In this document: positions 47,888 through 57,810 of the stretch, one piece after another
Layout of the letters: every line of letters starts with the position of its first letter
Numbering within the stretch: the stretch's first letter is position 1
Assembly: GCF_963583255.1 (NCBI RefSeq)
Contig: NC_084804.1
Coordinates: 18,604,723 to 18,668,722 of the forward strand
Reading direction: 5' to 3'
Origin: Pyrus communis
Taxonomy: Eukaryota > Streptophyta > Magnoliopsida > Rosales > Rosaceae
Length of the DNA: 64,000 nucleotides
Program-made: the position numbers and the translations under genes
The notes under the pieces: model-generated
Told to the model about the DNA's origin: nothing
The model's input: the letters and a program-made list of their open reading frames with translations, nothing else
Database searches by the model: none

Positions 47888-50467
47888 TTAAGGCCAAGCG
47901 AGTATATTTCTGGATACTCCCCCTGAGTTTGAAAAAAACTTCCAAATGAAACTACAAGCATCGCAAATGAGAAAGTTACGCATACCAATTCCTTGGACAA
48001 GCTTCTGGAAGGTAGAATTCGGCAGTGACTTCATGTAGAGGTCGGTAAGGTTGTATGGGATCAAACTGATTGACTTCAATCTTCTAATGCTCATGCTAAT
48101 GTTGATACAATAAGCTTGGCATTGACTTGTTAGATGTATCATGATCTGATCGATACGTACATTGTTGTCTTCATGGATTGTTATTGGGACTCAACGACGG
48201 ATGAAAATCGCAAGGAGTTCGAATATGCTCAACAAGAGTTCTCGATCATATCTCTCACGTGATGAGATACAGTGAGTCTTGGAATGATTCAAAGGTTTCG
48301 CAACTAAATGTCTATATCACGAACCTCCAAGATATTACAGTGTTCCTTAATGGTAAAGACATAACCGTTTGGGAACGTACCTTGTAGGGTTAGACCGATA
48401 GTCTGATTCAGTGAATCCCATAAGGTAGACATCATTCTAAAGATCAATGGGTGTGATCTATTCTGAGATGCATAGGGATAGATAGATAAGCCCAAATTTG
48501 TAGTAACAGAAAAATGTTTTTAACACCAAATTTGGTGGTGATGTGTAAGCTCAGTACTGCTTTATGCCAAAAGATTATCAGCAAATAATATATTTGATCT
48601 AGTGCATTGAGCTAAGTATAACAAACACCAATTGTACTTAGATATGGTTGCCTCATGTTCCAATATGGAACCTCATGCTTCATAACCTCCATAAAGGTCT
48701 CATTTGCATCTAGTGTATAGACGATCAGGGTATACTCGAACATAACACCTTCTAGGTCTAGTTTGAGTGGTGGACCAGAAACCATCATAACTAGCTCAAA
48801 ACTTTGGGTTAAGGTAATGTCAAGTTTTCCCAAGATCATTCATCTTAAAGTCTGACTTCAGGTACGAATCAGTTTTTTTAACTCTACCAATTTTGGATTT
48901 TGTACACGCAGGGTCATATATCCCTAACTGATCAAATATTCACTTAAACGGGTATACCACATCCACCCGGATGGTTCTGCATCCGCAAAGTGAAGGCCTC
49001 ATCAAAATCAAGAGGATGTTCTTGTGGTCTATAACTATTTGAATGAGTACATGTTAGTCCTTTGGAAACTCCATGTTGGTTTCATATTAGGATTGCAGAG
49101 ATACTACAACCACGTTAGTAATGCTGCAATCAATCACAGGGCGTATGAGGGAAACCTTGTGCCACAAGGCGTTATTCACACTATTTCATTTATCTTATTC
49201 ATTATAGATTGATTCTTTTAGTTGACCAATCAATTCTACGTTGATACTAATCAACAGAACATGGTTCGTTATCATTGTTTTTCATTTATGTCGGTAGTTA
49301 CCATATAAATGAAATATCATCTATGATAATCTCATTCCAATTCCACATCTCATCTAAACTAGTATACTGGACCAAGAACTTCAAGTGACGGGAGTTATCC
49401 GGATTTAATCTCATGAGATGGAAAGGATTGAGACAACGATCGAGGGGCGGATTCATTCGTGCCATGTTCTTCCACTTTCGAGGAAGTAAATCCTTCGAAT
49501 CGAGTGATCCGCCACGCTTTTGGCGTAGGATATATTGATTAGCTAGCCACCAAAGTACGAGGGTCGGCCACAGTAATGGCGTTCCTGCTTTCGAGGATGA
49601 AGGTCCGCCGTACATTTGGTACATTCATCTTTGCAAGCACATTTGCAGATGGTATATGTGACATCATCATTTTTGCTAAATCAGAGGAAGTGTCTGGTTA
49701 TACTCTGACCATCTAGATTGGGATCGAGATGAGACATAGTGGGGATGTCCACGATAATTCACGTGGTTCTTTAGGAACATTGACATTCTTATCTCCCCTT
49801 AACGGCGAGAAGACTATCTCGTAAAAGTGACATTTCACAAAACGAGCGGTAAAAAGATCGCCTATCAAAGGTTTTAAGTAACGAATATTATAAGGACAAT
49901 CATAACCGACATAAATTTCCATCCTTCTTTGAGAACCCATTTTTTGTTTTGTACGTAAAGGCGGCGCAAATGGCACATATATTGTACAACCAAAAATGCA
50001 CAGATGCAATATGTCGGGTTTCTATTTGGTAACCAACTTACATGCGCTTTATAAGGTTGGGTCGTGACGGGCCTTTGGCGGACCAATATGGCTGCTTACA
50101 ATATTACATGGCCCCAAGTAGATATCGGGAACTTGGGACGTATAACTAACGATCGCGCAATCATTTCAAGACGTTTAATAAATGCTTATGTTGGGTCGTT
50201 CTGGGTATGAACATGGGGTACTTGATGTTCAACTTCAAAACCCAACCGACATGCAATATCCATCAAAAGTTTTCGATGTAAATTCTCCAACTTATTCAAT
50301 CGAATAGATTTAATCAGATAATCAGGGTGGTGAGCTCTGAGCTTGTTAATTTGAGCCATCAGATGGAGAAAACAGCTTGTGGGCAACAGCCACACGTGTG
50401 ACCAATGTATAATAGCATCAACCAATACCATAAAGTATCTAAATGGTCCGCATAGTGGTTGAATCAA
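47888..50467 (-). pseudogene. Copia pol remnants (integrase, RT/RNase H)
   Basis: In minus-strand order: integrase core (50467-50186: CGPFRYFMVLVDAIIHWSHV, VEHQVPHVHTQND), integrase C-terminal part (50009-49713: FGCTIYVPFAPP, RRMEIYVGYD, GDLFTARFVKCHF), a linker with GSLDSKDLLPRK (49624-49298), and RNase H-end relics (48839-48612 and 48142-47888: LYMKSLPNSTFQKLVQGIGM). Frames change repeatedly and much of the reverse transcriptase is unrecognisable or deleted. No gag was recognised. Confidence 0.8.
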
Positions 50468-51479
50468 TCCATAAATGTCCCCTTGAATCTTTTGTAGAAA
50501 GAATGGAAGGTGCTAAGGCATGGTACACTTCTAGGTATGATGTCTTTGCTTCTGGTAAGGGGATGCCTAAAACGGTGCATCATGGATCATCTTAGATATC
50601 CCAAACATACATCCATAGCGAAAATTCCTTTAGAATCTCGGGCTTCTGGCCGGCCACATAATGGGCCTAAATGAGTGTAATCGCTCGTTAAGCAGTCCAT
50701 CTTCTCTAGTATACGCTTTTGGTTATATTCTTAGGAAGTGCAAAGGAATTTTACTCCATTTTCTACATTGGTTTCAATATGATAATAATGCTCTTGAATA
50801 TCCTTAAAACTCAAAGAAGGTGTTCTGCCAAAATGAAGTGAGCATAAGGCTTCCCTGTATGGTAAAATTAGTAGCATTGGACAATATAGGCTAGTGCCAT
50901 ACCCCATAATCAAGTTGGATAGGCCTGAAAAGTTGTCAGGGGGTGATTAGGTATAAAGTTAGCATATAACCATACAACTAACTTCCCCATAAAACATACC
51001 TAAGCATGAGTTAATTGTATTAGTCACACGTGGTAATTTTTGTTAATTAACTCTTATTCAAGAAAAATAGTGACATCCAAACACCAATCTTAAATTCGAC
51101 AACAAATAAATTGGTCACAAAGTAAATCAAATATACAACGGGAGTTCGGCCAATATGGCCTTTCATGTCAAAATTTCACTCGCCAAATATGTTGGGTCGA
51201 GCAAAATTAGTCTCATAAATTGACTACGGGAATGGTACTCCTCAACAACATTGGTAGGAGCACAGAAAAATGCATAACCAATGATCTATTTCTTCAAAAT
51301 GGAATTAGATGCTGCAAGGTTGAAGGTCGGGAATATTATCCTTTATTCTTGAAGTTTTAGGTATTTGGTGCTAAGGATCATGCTTCGGGCGTGATACCAC
51401 TTCTAGGCAGACTCTAATTCTACCATATATTTTAAAACAAAATAGACACACCTAAGCTTGGGTTTGGTAGGCCTTTGTT

Positions 51480-51680
51480 GAAGCAGAGTAATACCTTTTG
51501 GTGATCTTCTGCCGAAGCAGAGCATGCCTTTCAGTGCATCTTTGCCGAAGCAGAGTAATACCGTTTGGTGCACTTCTGCTGAAGCAAAGCATGCCTTTTA
51601 GTGCATCTCTGTCGAAGTAGAGCATGCATATTGGTGTATCCCTGCCAAAGCAGGGCACCACCATTCGATAGACTCTAACT
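51480..51680. repeat. 33-34 bp tandem repeat with two alternating subtypes
   Basis: Six units start at 51480, 51514, 51547, 51581, 51614 and 51647, each beginning gaagcagag or a close variant. Subtype A continues taatacc-tttggtg and subtype B catgccttttagtgcatc; they alternate in the first four units, giving a 67-bp higher-order period. The array lies in the leader part of the Copia element. Confidence 0.85.
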
Positions 51681-51859
51681 GAAACTGGGTCAATACCGTT
51701 TGGTACCTCTCAGCCAAATTGCTGGGATACCTTTCTCTCACAAGTGTGATAATAATCTCATCCGAGAATTTGGTCAACTTCCATTCTCTATGCTGCCATG
51801 AGCACAAGCCTAGAATGAGCTGCTAGGCAGGTTATTGATGTAGCAGGTCTAAAAAAAAT

Positions 51860-53016
51860 CAAAAAGGGACGCGAAGTCCTAAGCCCAAAACTGGAGCTGA
51901 GGACATTTGTTGTTGTTGTTGTTGTTGTTGTTTTTTATTTAATTTTTTATTTTTTGAAATAAAATAGAGGCCCAAAAACTTAAGGACAATCTATTTAAGC
52001 CCAAGACAGTGGGCTGGGCAACTGGGCTGAGCACCGAGAGGCCCCAAGTCCTCAAGTCGGGTTACGGACAACCTATCAAAATCTAGGTGTGCTGCCATTG
52101 ATGAAACCAGGCATATCGCTGTAGGCGGCAGAGAGTTCCAAGCAAAATCGAATGAGGTTTTAATGGGGAAGGGTTCTAAACATCCAAGGAGTGAGAAATC
52201 TCGAAATTTGTAGAAATTTCGAAGGAAAACTTGAAGCCTTAATCTCAAGGAGGGGATTGGACGACATCTAGTTGTCGGTTTTCACCATTGTGAGGACTTC
52301 ATGTCATCAGAAAATCGTGGGTCTTAGCTGGAAGCGACTGCGTGTCATCTATGTTGTCGGAGATCAAATATCTCAATGGAAAATCGCATAAAGGCGATGA
52401 GGTGGACGGAGAAGACGACATGAACGACAAGTTGTTTGGGACCCTTGTGTCTGGCTTAGCGCGAGCTTCAGCTAAGCGGCTCCAGCGCGAGCTACATGCT
52501 CAAGCTAAGGATCTGTAGATCAGGCCCAGTCTAAAGCAGACACTAGGCCATCTAAGCCTATTACAAGTTCTAGGGTTTCAACATCCCTTTGTTTTTTTTC
52601 TTTTTCTTTTTTTCTTTATTCACACATATTTAATTCACATAATAGCAATATTATGATTATAAAGCATACACAATTTATGTAGAATCTAAAATTTGTAAAA
52701 TGTAAAGTTAGGTCATGCATTATGGTGAATGTTCATACAATCAAGGTTGAAAAAATATCGAGATGAATATCGTTGTTTTAGAAGAACCTATATTGCGTGA
52801 TGAATATTGTGAACGGATTTGTAGGAGTTATTTATTTGGGTTTTAGCTTTCCATCTTCAAAACTTGTATCACGTTCAACACAAAAAATTTAAAATTGAAT
52901 CAATAGAATACATGAATTCAATATAATCAAAATTTAATCAATTAAGAATAATTGAAATGTAATACTTCCCTGATTGAAGAATAACCACATCATATTCCTT
53001 AGTGCAGCGAAGGAAG
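51860..53016 (-). other. Copia leader region, non-coding
   Basis: This lies between the leader repeats and the primer site. It contains a TTG microsatellite (51908-51932) and no recognisable gag or host gene. An 85-codon frame at 51991-52248 has no motif. Confidence 0.45.
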
Positions 53017-53028
53017 GTACTGATAACG
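53017..53028 (-). other. Candidate primer-binding site
   Basis: Directly inside the 5' LTR the minus strand reads CGTTATCAGTAC, close to the TGGTATCAGAGC site complementary to initiator methionine tRNA used by most plant Copia elements. Confidence 0.5.
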
Positions 53029-53274
53029 TGTTGTTGCCTATATTTAACTGATGAGTGCAACAAGGGTAAGGAGAGAGATGGAGAATAGGCTTGAGGAATT
53101 GTGTATTAATTCTCCTATCTTTGTGCCTTTATTTATAATAAGAATGAGAAAAACTTGCTCTCTAAATAATATAAAGTCTATAAGAAAATATCTTCTAGAT
53201 CCCAAAAGATTTCTAATCTATCTCTACTTAAAATTTACACAATCATAATATGTATTAAAACATATATCACAACA
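53029..53274 (-). repeat. Copia 5' LTR
   Basis: This 246-bp repeat is the partner of the LTR at 47274. Many G-to-A-like differences separate the copies, which is consistent with an old insertion that was methylated. Confidence 0.85.
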
Positions 53275-54123
53275 AATAAAGTTATATTTCTAACAAATCT
53301 ATAAAAAAAAAATAAAAATAAAATAAAAAATAAAATATATATATATATATATATAATAATTCAAACCATAAACAAATAAACCCGATCAACAATTAAGAAT
53401 AAAGTAGTCAAAACTTACTAATTGATGAGAGAAATCAGACAATTCATTTCATTTTCGGCCCTCTACTTTGGTGGGCTCTGAATCCGCGGCAACAAGGAAA
53501 TGGATTTAGATTTCCAAAACCAAAATCCAAGAAGCCAGCTGGCAAAGTCACTTTGCCATCAAAATGCCCACGTCACATGCTAAATACCTCTTCGTATATT
53601 GGCAAAAAAATTTAATCCATTATAAGCATCTATCGAAGTAGTAACGCTATTAAAATTAGAAGTTTTTAATATGGGTTTAATTTTATATGTCTCTTTTGAA
53701 TAAAATCCATTAGTATTACATCCTTATAGGTGAGGTTTAGTAAGTAGACGTCAACAACTAAAGTGTCGATGATTTTAAAATAAATTACGTCAATTGCCAT
53801 TGTAGGTTTTAACATAACTCATCCGAAAATTAAAGTGAATTGGATTTGGGAAAATTAATTTATTATTATGTACCATCGTTGGGGAGAAGGGTCTGGCGAA
53901 TGGGTTTGTTAATTTGCTGCGGTCATCGCTTTTTATTTCTTTTTTGTATTTGGGCTTTGGGAGAGGAAATGGGGTTTATAATACCCCTCGGTCAGAAGCT
54001 TCCATCGTTATACGCATGTGGTAATTGGTATTTTTATATATTTTTTATTTAAATAATTAATTTACATATTTTAAAAAAAAAAAATTTAAAGAAATGAATT
54101 AAAGATGTGAAACCACCCACTAA
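53275..54123. other. AT-rich spacer without gene
   Basis: I see A-rich and TA-rich low-complexity sequence (53310-53355), then unremarkable sequence. A search for the missing ITPK first exon was negative. Confidence 0.5.
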
Positions 54124-55654
54124 GATCATCTCCAACAATGGGCTAAATGCCAAATTTCCCCCCCAAACCATCTTCAACCCATGCTAAAACATTGGGCTAA
54201 ATGCCAAATGTTAAAATTGGGCCAAATTCCCCCCAGATTCCCCCCCCCCCCCCCCGCGCGACTGGACTCGCTGGCCCAAAGGCCAGTCTCGGCCCGCTCA
54301 CTCGCGTACGCGCCCCACGCGGAGCGCTTGCAGTCCGTGCCCGACAGGGTGGGCCCCGCTGTCAGCGGGTTGTCGGCCACCCAGCTGAAGTCCAACGGCT
54401 ATTTTGCAATCCAACGGATGTGTTTCAAGGACCGTTGGTTGATCCAACGGTCCAAATTCAAATTTGATTTTTTAAAATATGTTATTTTAAAATACATTGA
54501 ATCCAACAGCTGAGATCAAATATAATCAAATCTAACGGTAAAAAAAAAGATCTAACGGCCCAAATTTAAATCTAACGGTTAAAATAATTAAAAAAAATTA
54601 TTTAACTCAAAATTCACCCAAAAACTCTGTAAATACCTATGTATTTGTTCAAACATCCACACAAAACTCAAATTTCTCTTACAATTCTTCCAATTTATCT
54701 TTCTACCATTTCTTTCCATTTCCAAATTGTTCAATATGGCAAGAGAGCATATTAGAGGTCGTAATTGGACTTGTGAGGAAGATGTTGCTCTATGCTTGGC
54801 ATGGGTTTCTGTTAGCGAAGATGGTGCAGTTGGCACTAATCAAAATAAGAAGGTTTTGTGGGATAAAATCATTACAAAGTTTCAAGAAAACTGCAATGGT
54901 AGCAGGCGGGATGGTGGTGGTGTTTATGATCGGTGGAAGACTATCAACAAAGCATGCACTTTATGGAAGGGAAGCTTGGAGAGAGCCGTGGTTGGCATGC
55001 ACTTTGTGCCATCTGCATTGCCATACTACGCCTTCTTCTATCACCCATTGATGAGATATTGAGGATTTTTAGGAAACAAAAACTCTTTGAAAGTTGAAAT
55101 ATGGGTGAATATAGAGGATGATTGAAGGTTGAAAGGTTGTGTGATCAACAAATATTGGACAAATGTTTATATAGAGGATGATTTCTGAAAGTTTGGTGGT
55201 GAATGGTTGGTTGAAAGTTTGGTGTTTATATAGTTGGTGAAAGTTGAAAGTTTGCTGTTTATATAGTTGGTGAAAGTTGAAAGTGTGGTGTTCAACGGTT
55301 GGTGAATTGAAAATTTGGTGTTGAAAAGTTGGTGAATTGAAAGTTAGCCCAGGGTTGAAAGATTGGTAAAAGTTGACGGCTTGCTTTGTGGGAAATTTAG
55401 TGATTTTTCAATATTTATCGGAATTTAAATTTTTTTAGATTAAAATTTTCATAAAATTAATTTACAATAGTCTACATATTTATTTTTTTAAAAAAAATTA
55501 ATTTAACAAAAAAAATTGCATAAGTTCATTCTTTAATAATCCCGGGCTAAAATTTTAGGCTAGAACGGTTGGAGCAGAAAAGTTGTTTCTAGGCTAAAAG
55601 CTAAATTTTCCGGGCTAAAAAATTTGGCTTTTAGCCCAACCATTGGAGATGGTC
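54124..55654 (+). mobile_element. PIF/Harbinger element retaining only ORF1
   Basis: The ends are GATCATCTCCAACAATGGGC at the left and, inverted, GCCCAACCATTGGAGATGGTC at the right. TAA flanks both sides (54121-54123 and 55655-55657), the signature 3-bp target site of this superfamily. At 1531 bp it is far too short for transposase plus ORF1, and only a Myb/SANT-like ORF1 start is present. A C-run with GC-rich sequence lies at 54240-54400, and short gttggtgaaagttgaaag repeats fill 55180-55380. Confidence 0.85.
54736..55062 (+). CDS. Harbinger ORF1-like Myb/SANT protein, truncated
   Basis: The frame starts at ATG 54736 (MAREHIRGRNWTCEED). RGRNWTCEEDVALCLAWVSV, then VGTNQNKKVLWDKI and YDRWKTINKACTLW form the trihelix/Myb-like DNA-binding domain of PIF/Harbinger ORF1 proteins, which normally partner the transposase. 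After about residue 80 the family-like sequence stops (SALPYYAFFYHP), so the C-terminal half is lost. It may still encode a roughly 108-residue DNA-binding peptide. There is no evidence of expression. Confidence 0.65.
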   Translation: MAREHIRGRNWTCEEDVALCLAWVSVSEDGAVGTNQNKKVLWDKIITKFQENCNGSRRDGGGVYDRWKTINKACTLWKGSLERAVVGMHFVPSALPYYAFFYHPLMRY

Positions 55655-56357
55655 TAACATGAGAGGTTTTGTTTTTGTTTTGTTTTTTCTTAACTTTAAA
55701 TGTTTTCAAAATAAAAATATGGTTAAATACTTTGGCTTCTTTTGGTTCAATTGTAATTTATGAAATTCTTAAAGGGCAATTTATGGTATTTTAAAGGGCA
55801 ATTTATGCTAATTTGTTGAGTTTTAAACTTATCTTCTTGTTAAAGTTAATGTTTGTCTTCCTGAATTGGTGGAAATTCTAGTCTAAAATTTGCTTGAATT
55901 TTACCGTTCTTTCCGTGGAAATTATTATTGATTGAGCATCTATTATTTAGGTATTTCAAATAATGAACTTGTACGTAAAGAAGAGGAGGAAAACGATGAG
56001 GATTGAAGAAAGAGGAAGAAGATCAACGTGCATATGGTTTAATAAGATGAACTTGAAGAGAATAATCATTTATTTTTTCATGAAATTAAAGGATTATCAT
56101 AAACTTATCATTTATAACTAATGATAAGATTAAGTGTAACTTCAAAATGATAAAAAATGACGCAAAAAAGCAAAAAAAAAAAAAAGGAATGACAATACAG
56201 ATGTGGAATTACAATCATTGGATCTAATTAAAAAATAATATACTTTAAATCCGCTTTTGACTATAATTAAACTTAAGATCTCTCACTTATTAATAAAGTA
56301 CATTATTTTTTTACAAAAAAGATTAATATGTTGAGTAACTAACCATTTTAAGCGCAT

Positions 56358-56400
<43 letters not shown>

Positions 56401-56485
56401 CTCTAAAGACTGAACGTGAGAGTCCTACTCTGGACATCTCTCGTGCTTATGGACCACCTATGACCTAAACACAGCTGTTCTCTCA
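55655..56485. other. AT-rich spacer with (TA)n
   Basis: No gene is seen. A TA microsatellite lies at 56360-56392, followed by a T-run. Confidence 0.5.
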
Positions 56486-56802
56486 GGTATCGTTTGGTAT
56501 GCAGACAGGACGGGACGAAACGGAATGGGACGGGACGGGACGGGACAGGACGGAATGGAACAGAGCGGGAGCAAAGACGTCCTCGGATGGAAACAAGGAG
56601 GAAGAAGAAGGAGATTGAGAGGTTATAATTTTGTGTTCCACGAATGTGGAACGAGTCGTTCCAGGGGGGTGAGGTGGAACGAAAATTCACCCAAAACTCG
56701 TCCCGTGGAACAGCTCGTTCCACCCGTTTTAGGCACACCAAACGTGGAACGGAACGCCTTGTCCCACTCTGTTCCGTCCCGTCCCACGTACCAAACGGTA
56801 CC
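56486..56802. mobile_element. 317-bp MITE rich in GGGAC pentamers
   Basis: The terminal inverted repeats are GGTATCGTTTGGTA at the left against TACCAAACGGTACC at the right. Internal cgggacgggacgggac and its complement gtcccgtccc follow, with gtggaacg boxes further inside. TCA lies on both sides (56483-56485 and 56803-56805), a possible 3-bp target site. Several GC-rich open frames here on both strands are by-products of the pentamer repeats. Confidence 0.75.
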
Positions 56803-57810
56803 TCATGTCTGCAAAATCCATACACATTCAAAATTCACGTGCCCCCCTGTTCCCCTGCCCCATCCGGAAAGAGAAGTTGACCGTTAAAATTCGGACCTTG
56901 TAGTGATTCGCTACCCCCTTTCCATTTGGTCCCCACTGTTCAAATATTCAATGTCTCAAAATTCAAACCTAAAATCATACAAATAAATTTAAATTGTGGA
57001 CAAAAGAGAAAATTTATAAATTCGCATGCGTCAAATATAGTGTTAGGTTTTTTTTTTTTTTTTTTTTTTTCCAATTTGTTTAGAGAAGAAACGAGAGACA
57101 AGAAAACCTTTGACCTGCATAGTAAGTTAGAAGTTAATTGTTAAGAGAAAAGATAGTTGTTCAGATCGAACATGTATCAAGATGTAAAGATTTAAATGTT
57201 TTTTATCATTGTAGTAAAGAGCTATATGCAAATATAATGTTAGGTTTTGAATTTAAGATTATTTGTCCTTTGTCCAAATTTTAATTGTATTATTACACTT
57301 ATGTATCAGACTATGTTTTTGATATACTAAATTTTTTTTTCCACCACCACATACCGTGGTGGCGATGGCAGCAGCAATAGTAGTGGGGCCACAACTACTA
57401 GAATATTTTCTTCCGACTATCGCTACTGCTACCACCACGACTGGCACATTTTCTAACAACTATCAGTTATTAAATTTTCTCATCCTTTTAACTCTTTATT
57501 GTTTACATATTATGAGACTTAAAAAAACACTCTATTTTCTTTTCATTCTCCTCTTTGTTGACGTATATTCTTACACGCTGTGTGAAGCACTGAAGCCTAG
57601 CTCCCCTGCCTCCTCCTATTCTTGTAATCTCCGAACAAAGTCCAATCCTCGACGGAGTTTTCGATCCAACAAACCCCAATATTCATCTACAAAACTTAAT
57701 TCTCTGAATACCCTTTATTCCATTACTCACAAAAAATCAGTCTTTCTCCTTATCTTGTTCTTTCTTTCTGCTATTTGATCAAGAAAGTTCACTTCAAATT
57801 CGTCGAATCC
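56803..57810 (+). other. Upstream region of the pyruvate kinase-like gene
   Basis: No separate gene is called. It holds a T-run (57050-57070) and a small hairpin (ccaccaccac... gtggtgg, about 57343-57363). A 140-codon frame at 57356-57778 lacks motifs. The proximal ~200 bp probably includes the promoter and 5'UTR of the gene starting at 57811. Confidence 0.45.

Larger units (their letters stand above)
47274..53274 (-). mobile_element. Degenerate Copia-type LTR retrotransposon
   Basis: Two related LTRs bound it (47274-47522 and 53029-53274), both starting TGTTG and ending ATCACAACA. The minus-strand order is 5'LTR, primer site, leader repeats, integrase, reverse transcriptase/RNase H relics, polypurine tract, 3'LTR. 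The flanks gataa and aataa are compatible with a 5-bp target site that has since diverged. All coding parts are broken, so it is dead. Confidence 0.85.

Noticed and set aside
54181..54513. Pro/Arg-rich frames of 88-110 codons
   Set aside because: They overlap in three frames over the C-run and GC-rich part of a Harbinger element; the element explains them.
56403..56887. Overlapping 142-, 120- and 78-codon frames on both strands
   Set aside because: The GGGAC/GTCCC pentamer repeats of a MITE are open in several frames. No domain is visible.
57356..57778. 140-codon frame just upstream of the pyruvate kinase gene
   Set aside because: It has no motif and no clear start context, and it ends 33 bp before the real ATG, so it is more likely leader or promoter sequence.
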